Assembly: GCA_012032075.1 (NCBI GenBank)
Contig: JAAURU010000055.1
Location: 1 to 12,555 of the forward strand
Length of the DNA stretch: 12,555 nt
Direction: 5' to 3'
Origin: Flavobacterium sp.
GTDB taxonomy: Bacteria > Bacteroidota > Bacteroidia > Flavobacteriales > Flavobacteriaceae
This document shows positions 1 to 7,928 of the stretch, one piece after another. A model generated the notes under the pieces. It saw only the letters and a program-made list of their open reading frames with translations, did not search any database and was not told the origin of the DNA. The first letter of the stretch is position 1; the number at the start of each line of letters is the position of its first letter. The position numbers were made by a program, and so were the translations under genes.

Positions 1-978
1 TGAAACCGTTTGATTTGCCGACCATAATTGCAAAAAAGAAACCCTTCCTTCCATTGAAGTGCGAAGCACATAACTTAATTCCCAATCTTTAATTGCTTTT
101 TTTAATTGGTAAAACGACTGTAATACATTTCGTTCTAAATTTATCGCATCTTTTGTAGAATTGATAGCCGTTGTTTTACTGTTTCTATTCAAATCGTTTA
201 AAGAGGATTTTAATTGGGAAATGGAACTTAATAAATTTTTATAGTTCTTTTGCGATTGTAAATAAGAAAGCTTTTGCTTTTCAAATTCCTGTGACGCAAT
301 TACACCATTTTTATATAATTTCTCATAACGGTCTAAATCACTTTTTTGAAGCTCTAGTTCACTTTGATTAATGCTTTTTTGAGATTCTAATAAGGATAAC
401 CTTTCACTCAGCTGACTAGCTTCATAACCTTGCGCATTAGACTCTACTAGATAAGGTTTTAATTTTTTTTGTAAATCATTAGCAATATATTCTTTTTGGA
501 AAACAGCATAAGTATTTTCAATGTCTCCTAGTTGTGCAAATTGTAATTTTTCGAAAGGAAAAGCGGTTGTAGCAATATTAATACTATCTACAATATTCTT
601 TAAAGCAAAAACGTCCTTGAAATTTGAAGTATTTTCAATGACCGCTAGTGGAGTGTTTTTTGAAACAATTTGATTGTCTTCCACCAAAATAACTTCAATT
701 CTTCCTGAAGTTCTAGCGACTAATTTCTCAGGAGGAATAGCTGTTGTAACAGTAATTTGCGCTGTATTAATATCTGGATATTTAATAAAATAAGAGAATA
801 GTAAAACCAATCCTAAAATAATTAGAATCACTAAATTTCCCCATCGTATCATCCAATGTGGCACTTTTGTAAGTATTTCTTGTACTTGCTCACTTCTTAG
901 TTCGATGTCTGAAGCTGGGTGTTGGGTGTTGGATGTTGGATGTTGGATGTTGGATGTTTGATTCTCGATACTTGGCAT
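1..978 (-). CDS. HlyD-family periplasmic adaptor of a peptide exporter (partial, runs off the left edge)
   Basis: The first 326 codons are open from an ATG at 978 to the window edge. Residues 1-40 are cytoplasmic, about 47-64 form one hydrophobic helix (WGNLVILIILGLVLLFSYF), then comes a beta-rich lipoyl-like half-domain (KLVARTSGRIEVILVEDNQI) and a long Gln/Lys/Glu/Leu-rich coiled coil (about 150-290). This is the layout of membrane-fusion proteins that link an inner-membrane C39-peptidase ABC exporter to an outer-membrane channel. The ABC transporter lies upstream in the same direction, with a small four-helix-bundle gene between them whose stop is 2 nt before this ATG (TAGTTATG), so translation may be coupled. 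Residues 8-23 (TSNIQHPTSNTQHPAS) are encoded by a heptamer repeat and are not expected in the family: MPSIENQ followed directly by DIELRSEQVQEIL would be a normal start. The C-terminal half is outside the window. Confidence 0.9.
   Translation of the reverse strand, partial: MPSIENQTSNIQHPTSNTQHPASDIELRSEQVQEILTKVPHWMIRWGNLVILIILGLVLLFSYFIKYPDINTAQITVTTAIPPEKLVARTSGRIEVILVEDNQIVSKNTPLAVIENTSNFKDVFALKNIVDSINIATTAFPFEKLQFAQLGDIENTYAVFQKEYIANDLQKKLKPYLVESNAQGYEASQLSERLSLLESQKSINQSELELQKSDLDRYEKLYKNGVIASQEFEKQKLSYLQSQKNYKNLLSSISQLKSSLNDLNRNSKTTAINSTKDAINLERNVLQSFYQLKKAIKDWELSYVLRTSMEGRVSFLQLWSANQTVS
911..957. repeat. TTGGATG heptamer tandem repeat inside the HlyD start
   Basis: On the plus strand GAAGCTGGGTG and TTGGGTG are followed by four exact tandem TTGGATG units. 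Read from the minus strand, these encode residues 8-23 of the HlyD protein. The inserted stretch is 48 nt, a multiple of three, so it keeps the frame. The same sequence family recurs at 1351-1372, 1408-1515 and 4083-4097. Confidence 0.85.
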
Positions 979-980
979 AA

Positions 981-1289
981 CTATAGTTTAGATTTAAAGG
1001 CAATCATCATATTCATTAAATGATATGCTTCGTGATAATGTACTTCAAATATATCTTCATTTATGTAATTTCTTCTTTTAGCTTTATATAAACAAGTTGC
1101 AACTTCAGCTAAAGAACGAATGGCATAATTTAAAAACCTTCCAAATTCTAACTTTGATTGTAAAATTGAACCCTCTGAAATATTTAAAGCAATCGAATCA
1201 ACTGCACGTAATATTTGAGAAGATAAATTAAACAACTCATTTTTTGGAAAAGATAAAGAAAGCTTATGTATGGCTTCACCAAAATCCAT
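981..1289 (-). CDS. Four-helix-bundle protein, 23S rRNA intervening-sequence family
   Basis: 102 residues with the hallmarks of the family first found in intervening sequences of 23S rRNA genes: SFPKNELFNLSSQILRAVDS, ALNISEGS, EFGRFLNYAIRSLAEV, CLYKAKRR and a final helix YHLMNMMIAFK. The fold is a small helical bundle that oligomerises; the cellular role is unknown. The usual first helix (F-E-L-K-I-W-Q-K-A) is missing from this start. It can be read just upstream in frame at 1331-1290 as MSFKI*IKIFWQKA, broken by a TGA at 1316-1314, so the ATG at 1289 is probably a fallback start of a damaged gene. The gene interrupts an exporter operon and is wrapped in short repeats. Related proteins act as accessory factors (Avd) in diversity-generating retroelements, but no reverse transcriptase is present here. 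Confidence 0.8.
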   Translation of the reverse strand: MDFGEAIHKLSLSFPKNELFNLSSQILRAVDSIALNISEGSILQSKLEFGRFLNYAIRSLAEVATCLYKAKRRNYINEDIFEVHYHEAYHLMNMMIAFKSKL

Positions 1290-1350
1290 AGCCTTTTGCC
1301 AAAATATTTTAATTCAAATTTTAAAACTCATTTTTTTAATTTTTATTTTT

Positions 1351-1429
1351 TGTTGGATGATGGATGCGTGATATTAAATAAGAATATTACAGAAATCCAT
1401 CACCAAAATCACACACCCAACATCCAACA
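1351..1429. repeat. Imperfect inverted repeat upstream of the four-helix-bundle gene
   Basis: The arm at 1351-1372 (TGTTGGATGATGGATGCGTG plus AT) pairs with 1408-1429, with 19 of 22 positions complementary around a 35-nt AT-rich loop. Transcribed as part of the minus-strand operon, it could form a long hairpin between the transporter stop and the small gene. Confidence 0.6.
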
Positions 1430-1515
1430 TCCAGCTTCCATCATCCAACATCCAGCTTCCATCTCCCAAATTCCATCTTCCAACTTCCAGCTTCCATCTT
1501 CCAACACCCAGCTTC
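1408..1515. repeat. CATCCAA/CAGCTTC degenerate repeat array
   Basis: About 108 bp of alternating CATCCAA, CAGCTTCCATC, CATCTTCCAAC and CACCCAGCTTC units, on one strand rich in C and A with hardly any G. It begins immediately after the stop codon of the ABC transporter, reading in its direction. Units differ by substitutions and by length, which suggests repeated slippage or copying. A plus-strand open frame through it is a by-product of the repeat. Confidence 0.8.
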
Positions 1516-3716
1516 TTAACTCCCCAGCTGCAACTGATTCTTCACCAACTTAAAGTAACTTCCTTTCAAAGCTACTAATTCTTCATGAGTTCCTGTTTCA
1601 ATTATTTTCCCTTTTTCTAAAACCACAATTTTATCAGCATTCATAACCGTACTTAAGCGATGTGCTATAACCAATACAGTTTTGTTTTTGAAGAAGATAT
1701 TCAGTTTTTCCATAATTTCCTTTTCATTATTAGCATCTAAAGCACTGGTAGCTTCATCAAAGAAAAGCATTTCAGGATTTTTATAAACCGCTCTTGCTAT
1801 TAACAATCGCTGTTTTTGCCCTGTACTCATTCCTATGCCTTCAGCACCTATTTTCGTGTTATAACGCAATGGATAATCATCAATAAAATCTTTAATATTG
1901 GCAACATCAGCTGCATACTGTAATCGTTCTTTATCAATTACATCAACTCCTACAGCAATATTATTGGCAATGGTATCACTAAAAATAAAACCTTCTTGCA
2001 TAACGGAACCAATGTGATTTCTCCAAGCTTTTTGGGAAATGTTCTTCAATGAAGTTTACCTATTAATACATCACCTTCTTGAGGCTCGTAAAACTTTAAT
2101 AATAACTTCATTAATGTGGTTTTTCCACTTCCACTAGTACCTACAATGGCAGTTACTTTTTTAGCTGGTATAGTAAGGTTTAATTTTTCCAAAACATTCA
2201 CATCTGAACCTGTATAACGAAAGGATAAATCTTTAATCACAATATCAGTATCAGGAATATCCTTGGTTTTTTCATGTTCGTCTTCTACTTCATCTTTCAT
2301 TTCATGAATTTCAGATAACCTAGCTAAGGATATTTTTGCATCTTGTAATTCTCGAATAAATCCTATTAATTGTATCACAGGTCCGTTTAAACTTCCAACA
2401 ATACTAGTAATTGCCATCATTTCCCCTAAGGTTAGTCCGTCATTTATAACCGCTAGAGCAGACAAAAAGATGATAATGATATTTTTTAATTCGTTTATAA
2501 AATTAGAGCCAATACCTTGCGTTTGCTCCAAAACCAAGCTTTTCATTGAAACCCGAAACAATCGTGCTTGTATATATTCCCAACCCCATCTTTTTTGTTT
2601 TTCAGCATTATGCAATTTTATTTCTTGCATTCCATTAATCAACTCAATCACTTTACTTTGCTCTTGAGATACTTCAGAAAAACGCTTGTAATCTAATTTT
2701 TCTCTTCTTTTTAAGAACAAAATAACCCATAAAAAATAAAGCAAACTACCAATAAAGAAAACCGTAAAAATCCCAAGGTTATAATAAGCCAAAATCCCTC
2801 CCATTAAAACCATATTAATCATAGAGAATAATACATTTAGGGAAGAAGTCGTTAATATTCTTTCAATTCTATGATGATCGTTTATTCGTTGCATAATATC
2901 ACCCGTCATTTTTACGTCAAAATAGGAAATCGGAAGATTCATTAATTTAATAAAAAAATCAGAAATTAACGCAATATTAATACGAGTAGATAAGTGTAAT
3001 AAAATCCAACTTCTAATGAGTTCCAAAGCTGTTTTACCAAAAAACAAAAACAATTGCGCTAATAAAACAAGATAAATAAAGTGCAAGTTTTGATTTTGAA
3101 TACCTACATCGACAACACTTTGCGTTAAAAATGGAAAAATTAATTGCAATAAACTACCTGCAAACAAGCCTATGGCTAACTGAACGATAAATCTTTTATA
3201 ACGAAAAATATATTTGGACAATAATTTAAACCCAAACTTTGTTTTACCTTCCTCGTCTTTATCCTCATCAAATTCCGATTCGTAAAATTTAGGGGTTGGT
3301 TCTAATAATAAAGCGATACCTTCTTCAGTAGTTTCATCGGCATTATTACCTATCCAAAATTTCAAAAACTCCTTTTCAGTATATTCCATCAAACCTATAG
3401 CAGGATCTGAAATATAATATTTTCCTTTTTTTATTTTATAAAGTACTACATAGTGGTTTTTGTTCCAATGTAAAATACATGGAAGTGGTGCTTCTTCTAA
3501 CTTTTCTAATGAAATTTTAATTCCTAAAGAACGAAAACCTATACTTTCGGCAGCATCACTTAATGTAAGAAGGTTGCTACCTTCTCTAGTAGTCTCAGAA
3601 AGTTCGCGAAGCATTTGAGTATTCAAAACCTTGCCATTGTATTTGGCAATAATTTTTAAGCACGTTGGCCCACAATCTTTACTTTCTGTTTGTGTATAAT
3701 GAGGAAAATTTTTCAA
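1516..3716 (-). pseudogene. C39-peptidase-containing ABC exporter for leader peptides, frameshifted
   Basis: With one base restored near 2050 this is a 733-residue protein, the usual length for peptidase-containing exporters. The N-terminal C39 cysteine protease has Gln9, catalytic Cys15 (KDCGPTCL), His88 (KNHYVVL) and Asp104 (ISDPAIG); it cuts leaders after a double-glycine-type motif. The membrane domain spans about residues 170-450. The nucleotide-binding domain has Walker A GTSGSGKTT (526-534), then in the second frame the Q-loop (SVMQEG), signature STGQKQR, Walker B MLFFDEATSALD and the H-loop His (VIAHRLS). The first frame ends at a TGA (2048-2046) just after GDVLIGKLH, and the second resumes with KNISQKAWRNHIG, so one base is missing. 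As written, the peptidase is intact but the ATPase is split and inactive. The start is TTG at 3716: an in-frame stop lies seven codons upstream, no ATG lies between, and KNFPHYTQ is a typical beginning. An HlyD partner lies downstream. Confidence 0.88.
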
Positions 3717-3735
3717 AGGTTTGTTTAATTTTTTT

Positions 3736-3743
3736 CAAAAATA
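3736..3743 (-). promoter_or_regulatory. Possible -7 element for the exporter operon
   Basis: The minus strand reads TATTTTTG, matching the Bacteroidota TAnnTTTG consensus, about 20 nt upstream of the TTG start. I find no convincing TTG element near -33, so this is a weak call in AT-rich DNA. Confidence 0.25.
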
Positions 3744-4082
3744 ATAAAAAGGAAGGCTTAAAAAATAGTTATAGCAATTTAATACTAGTTTATTACTATA
3801 TTTTATGAATTGTAGTTATAAATTATTCTACCATTTCTGTAAATTTAATAAAAGTCGAAAGTGTTAAAAGGTTACATTACCCTGAAACAATACGTTTTTA
3901 AAATGAAAAATGTTTTTGCAGAATTCATGCTGTCATGCAGAACGCTTACTATCATGTTGACGAAGGAAACATCACATACTCAAAAACCAAGCAAGTGAGA
4001 CCTTTTCAAGGTAACAAGATTGCGCACAAATAAGTATTCCAATTATCCACAAAACACAACTGAACACTAAACACTTTTCTCC

Positions 4083-4097
4083 CAGCTTCCATCATCC
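4083..4097. repeat. Isolated copy of the CAGCTTCCATCATCC repeat unit
   Basis: A 15-bp exact match to 1432-1446. It sits just past the stop codon (4103-4101) of the barrel gene, as the larger array sits just past the stop of the ABC transporter. This placement in 3' flanks suggests a shared origin. Confidence 0.6.
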
Positions 4098-4100
4098 TGC

Positions 4101-6755
4101 CTAAAACCTAAACTCCATTTTAAGCAAAACATATCTAGGTTGTAAACGGTATTCGGTTCTTGAGGTACTAATATCACTTATGTTGTAACTTCTAAAAACT
4201 TCTGTATTGAATAAATTATTTCCAGAAATTGAAAAAGTAAGTTTATTTTCTTTCACTGTGTAACGTCCTTCTAAATCCATGAAGTAATATTTATTGCTAT
4301 TGGAATCTAAATTCCCAAAATAATAACGTTCCGTTTGCAATTGGAAATTTACATTTTTATTAAATACGAAGGATAAATCTAAAAACGAAACATTATCTGT
4401 ATAAGAGTTTTTTATCGTAGTTTCGATTTCGTTATAATTCCATTTTGAACCTATATGATAATTGAAAATTCCTCTAAATCCAGAACGCAATTCAAAGCCA
4501 TAATTAACAGCATTATTTTTCACCTCTCTCAAATTCGAATTATTAACCACATTTTTATAATTCGATTTAGAACCACCAAAAACAATTTTTAAATTGGATG
4601 AAATAGGTTTAAAATATCGGTCTAAATTAGCATTAAGTGTCATCATTTCTCTATCCTTAATAATAATTTGATCCGATTGTGAATAGTTTTGCGCAATAAT
4701 AGAATTGGTACTAAAAAATCATGATTTTTACTGTACAATAGAAAAGTATTGGCAAAAAACTTATCACCCCAACTTCCATAGGTATAATTAAACAAAGCCG
4801 AACTAGCATCTAATTGATTAAACGAACCCGTTGCTCTTGAAAAAGAACGGAAACCAGTATGAATGTATCCATTGTAAACATTCAATAAGGTAGCGTTTGT
4901 TCTATTTAAAGCATAAGAAGAAAAGATTTTATTCTTTTTGTTTAACGTCCATTCAAAACCTACTTTAGGATTTATAAAAAAAGGATTTTGTGTGCTTTTT
5001 TCCTCAAATAAAGAAAGTGAGTTAAATAATTGATGCGCTTCTACTTGAGTTGATAAAGCCCATTTTTTAAATTTATAATTATATTTACCTAAAGCATACA
5101 AATCGTTAGTCGCATAATGCGTTTGGTTTTGGTAACCCAATGGTTCTTCTAAAACAACTACATCATTTTTCAACTGAAAAGTAGTATTTAATTGATCCGT
5201 TCTATATTGATTGCCTATTTTCAGTTCAAATAAATCTCCTTTCTTTTTTCTATCTAAAAGATGTCCTTCCACTCCATAAAACTGCATTTTATTTTCACTC
5301 AACTGACTCACATTTGTGGCATTTTGGGAAAATAAATCTTGATAGACAAATTGGTTTAAACCATATTCCTGAGGAGTTTTTTCTTGTATAGCTCTTCCAG
5401 AAAGTAACAGTACTTTATTGCCTGAAAGTTTATTAGTAAAAATAATTTTATTGTCTAATAATTGGTTATTAGATTGTAATCTTTCATTTAATAAAGCATC
5501 ATTAAATAATAAATCACTTCTGTCTTTTTCGTTAGTTTTATTAAACTTACTAGTAATCGCTAAAGTTTTATTTTTAGCAATATCATAGGTTAAATCTAGT
5601 TTTCCAAAACCTATTAAGCGGTCTTTATTGAGTTGGAAAAGTTCGGTGTTTTCAAACAAGATATTGTTAGCAAAAAAAGATTGGTAGCTATTTTTAAAAA
5701 ACTGATGCTCGTCTTTATTTAAAAATACTAACGATTTTAATTTCACTTTTTTCGAAAGGGTAAAAATACCGTTTAAAGAAAGTAATTCAGCATTATTAAA
5801 GTTAGTGCGTTTAGCTTTTATATTTGGCACATAAGAATCTAAACCTAAAATAGTATGATTTCTTTCGTTATCTCCTATATGTTCATCGCTGCTATAAGAA
5901 TAAATTAAATTGTTAACATCTCCAGTAGCATCTTCACCTATGTTGTTCAAGTTGGTTAAAAAGTAATATTTATTTTTTTTACCAAAATTCATAAGATTAC
6001 TTCTCACTTCATAACGATTTTCTGAAACGACACCATACCCTAGTTTTATATTACCAAACCATTGTCTTTTAGCATCGTTTTTTAAAACCAAGTTCAACGC
6101 TACTTTATCGCTGTTTTCAACTCCTTTTAAATGTTTATTGTTTGAGTAATGTTGTAATAATTCTACTTTTTCAATAGGACTTACAGGCATGTTTTTTGTA
6201 AGTACTTTATAGCCTTTTTCAAAGAAATCATCATAATCGACCATGACTTTTTCTATTTCTTGATTGCCTACTTTAATAGTACCATCACTATCTACAGTAA
6301 GTCCAGGTAGTTTTTTTAGTAAATCTTCTACTACTTCCTCGTTTCCTTGCGCAAAATGCCTTAACATCAAAAACAATAGAGTCGTTTTTAATGGTTATGG
6401 GTCTAGTAGATTCGATTACTACCTCATTTAGTTCTATAGATTTATAAACTAAAGTAGTATTTTTTTCTAGTGTTTTATTTTCGCTAGTTAAGGTAACGGT
6501 AAGGGAAACGGTTTCATAATTTAATGCTGAAAAACTAAGAACAAACGTTCCTGTTTTATTGGTTTTTAATTCATAATTACCGTTTTCATCACTATAGCCA
6601 TAAGCCACAATGTTTTGTGCATTTTCTGGTTTTAGGATGATGTTTGTATTGGATATAGGTTTATTAGATTCGTCTACAATTTTTCCCTTTATAATATTTT
6701 GTGAAAAACAAAATGAAATTAATAGTAATGAGATTAATTGAAATATTTTATTCAT
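4101..6755 (-). pseudogene. Outer-membrane beta-barrel protein with carboxypeptidase-like regulatory domain and plug, two frameshifts
   Basis: Restoring two single bases gives a continuous protein of about 884 residues. Residues 1-19 are a signal peptide, 20-105 a carboxypeptidase-like/CnaB-type beta domain (IIKGKIVDESNKPISN, GYSDENGNYEL), 109 onward a TonB-receptor-type plug (LNEVVIES, then EEVVEDLLKKLPGL and IEKVELLQHYSNN). The rest is a long barrel ending in MEFRF, with the C-terminal Phe usual for outer-membrane proteins. I chose the ATG at 6755, which overlaps the end of the GLPGLI gene by 8 nt (ATGAATAA), over a TTG at 6767. Frameshift 1 is an extra base in the A4 run 6353-6356 (VKAF should continue AQGNEEV). 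Frameshift 2 is a missing base in the A6 run 4713-4718 (HDF should continue FSTNSIIAQNYSQ). Ligand unknown; the genomic pairing with GLPGLI proteins is common in Bacteroidota. Confidence 0.85.
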
Positions 6756-7493
6756 AATTTTTTTCAATAGTATTTGAATCTGTACTATTTACTTTAACAA
6801 CAGAGCCTCTAGGCATTTTAGATTTTATTTTTTCAATAAAGTCAGCAACAATTTTTTCCTGATACTTTTTGTATTGTTCAAATGTAATATTCTTTCCTTG
6901 TGAAGGTTTTTTCATTTTTTCAAATTTACCAAAAGACAGTTTTGATAACTGAAAAAATATACTGTTATCATCTGTTTGAATAGTAACTATTAAACCAGGT
7001 AAACCATAAAATTTCCATGGTCCAAATTGTGTAGGCACTTCTGTAGTATACCATACATTGTAGTGTCTACCTCTAAAATCCAAACTAGCTTTGTTGCATT
7101 TATATCCACCTATTACTTTGGTTCCTTCTTCTAAAATCCAATTATAATTTGGCATATTTTCTGAAACAATTACTGGGATAAATTCATTTTCAGTATAAAT
7201 ATGATCTCTAAATATAATTTGTTTTTTAGTCAAATGATATTGTTTGTCAATACTATCTTTACTTTCTTTTTTAAAATGGACATACTCATATTCATCAGAG
7301 TAAAGCGTATCATTTTTATTTTCTTTTTTTAAAAATTCTGAATAGGATTCTGACTTATTTATCCATAACTTTACAATCTGATTTTTATCATCATTTGGTT
7401 TACAAAATCATAAGTTGCGATTATCTGAGTTTTATCTTGACTATAAATTAAATTCAAAATAAAAAGAAGTGGGATTAAATATTTTAATTTCAT
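6748..7493 (-). pseudogene. GLPGLI family secreted protein, one frameshift
   Basis: With one base restored this is a 248-residue protein. It starts at ATG 7493 with a signal peptide (MKLKYLIPLLFILNLIYS, then Q), continues to YDFVNQ, and after the shift reads DDKNQIVKLWINKSESYSE and on to the family signature GPWKFYGLPGLIV (about 158-170). The missing base is in the A-run read on the minus strand at 7396-7394 (CCAAATGATGAT should be CCAAAATGATGAT); as written, translation stops after about 40 residues. The later TTG at 7233 is not a real start. GLPGLI proteins are exported, of unknown function, and are typically followed by the kind of outer-membrane barrel found here; the 8-nt overlap supports coupled translation. 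Confidence 0.85.
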
Positions 7494-7515
7494 TTTGTAT
7501 ATATTTGTTAATAAA

Positions 7516-7549
7516 ATTAGAGGTTTCAAAATAAAAAGAAACCTCTAAT
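7516..7549 (-). terminator. Hairpin terminator between the small secreted genes and the GLPGLI operon
   Basis: A perfect 12-bp inverted repeat (ATTAGAGGTTTC at 7516-7527 and GAAACCTCTAAT at 7538-7549) encloses a 10-nt A-rich loop. On the minus strand it lies 11 nt past the stop at 7561 and is followed by a short T-rich tract. It probably ends transcription of the 8231-7561 pair. Confidence 0.7.
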
Positions 7550-7560
7550 AATAAATTATT

Positions 7561-7907
7561 TTATTGGGTAGCTAAATAGGCTTTAACTCCTAGCTTCAAT
7601 GTTTGGCATCCTGCCCAACTAACATCATGGATGGTTACAACAACATCAACTTGATTCCCATTGAAATTCCCTTTAATTGTAATTTCGCAATCATAAATTG
7701 TATCTTCAGTTGCGATAAAATTATACGATACATCATTTACTTTATCAAGTTTGATTTCACTTAATAAATTTGAGATTTCATTTTTGTCAATTGAAACATT
7801 TTCAATTACAATACCATTTGATAATGGATTAACTGTTTTCCCGTTATTTGCAAAAGACAGAAAGCTTACAAATACTAAAGAAAAAAATAAAAAATTACTT
7901 TTTTCAT
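7561..7907 (-). pseudogene. Small secreted protein, paralogue of its upstream neighbour, one frameshift
   Basis: From ATG 7907 the frame hits TAG after ten codons. Adding one base in the T7 run (7887-7881) gives 115 residues with a clean signal peptide (MKKVIFYFFSLVFVSFLSFA, then NNGK). The C-terminal half, DCEITIKGNFNGNQVDVVV...GCQ, matches the neighbouring protein's ECHVTIKGTINGKKVDIDV...SCI, including two Cys 27 residues apart (26 in the neighbour), a plausible disulfide. The start lies 21 nt downstream of the neighbour's stop, so the two form a tandem duplicate in one transcript closed by the hairpin at 7516-7549. I do not recognise the family; it is probably periplasmic or extracellular. 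Confidence 0.7.
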
Positions 7908-7928
7908 GTTTTTTATTTTTTTTGTGGA

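Larger units (their letters stand above)
911..1515. mobile_element. Putative repeat-bounded cassette carrying a four-helix-bundle gene
   Basis: The plus-strand 15-mer GAAGCTGGGTGTTGG at 911-925 is exactly the reverse complement of CCAACACCCAGCTTC at 1501-1515, so a 605-bp segment is bounded by perfect 15-bp inverted repeats. Inside lie the four-helix-bundle gene, heptamer repeats at both ends and an internal inverted repeat. The segment separates two genes that normally adjoin (C39 ABC transporter and HlyD). Its right end abuts the transporter stop codon (1518-1516) and its left end falls inside the HlyD coding sequence. There is no transposase and I see no target-site duplication, so mobility is an inference. 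The symmetry could also come from expansion of related short repeats on both sides of the gene. Confidence 0.4.
3717..4100. other. Gene-free interval with a degenerate interspersed repeat
   Basis: No reading frame looks coding on either strand. The stretch at about 3925-4030 has repeated motifs (CTGTCATGCAGAACG, CTATCATGTTGACGAAGG, AACATCAC, GTGAGACC, AAGGTAACAAGATTGCGCAC). From memory these resemble short intergenic repeats common in Bacteroidota genomes (GTCATGCTGACGAAGG type). At 4083-4097 a 15-mer CAGCTTCCATCATCC, identical to 1432-1446, lies 3 nt beyond the end of the outer-membrane barrel gene. Confidence 0.45.

Noticed and set aside
171..371. Plus-strand open frame of 66 codons
   Set aside because: It lies wholly within the HlyD coding sequence on the other strand and has no recognisable domain.
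911..1515. CRISPR-like interpretation of the repeats
   Set aside because: Units are 7-11 bp, contiguous and degenerate, with no unique spacers and no cas genes.
911..1515. Diversity-generating retroelement suggested by the Avd-like four-helix-bundle protein
   Set aside because: No reverse transcriptase, template repeat or variable repeat pair is visible, and the protein fits the 23S intervening-sequence family equally well.
1266..1553. Plus-strand frame rich in QHPAS and QLPSS units
   Set aside because: It is the translation of the short-repeat array and overlaps the ends of two minus-strand genes.
2046..2052. Programmed ribosomal frameshift in the ABC transporter
   Set aside because: There is no slippery heptamer or clear downstream structure, and this gene family is not known to use frameshifting. 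A lost base is simpler.
2470..2667. Plus-strand frame of 65 codons
   Set aside because: Shadow of the ABC transporter membrane domain.
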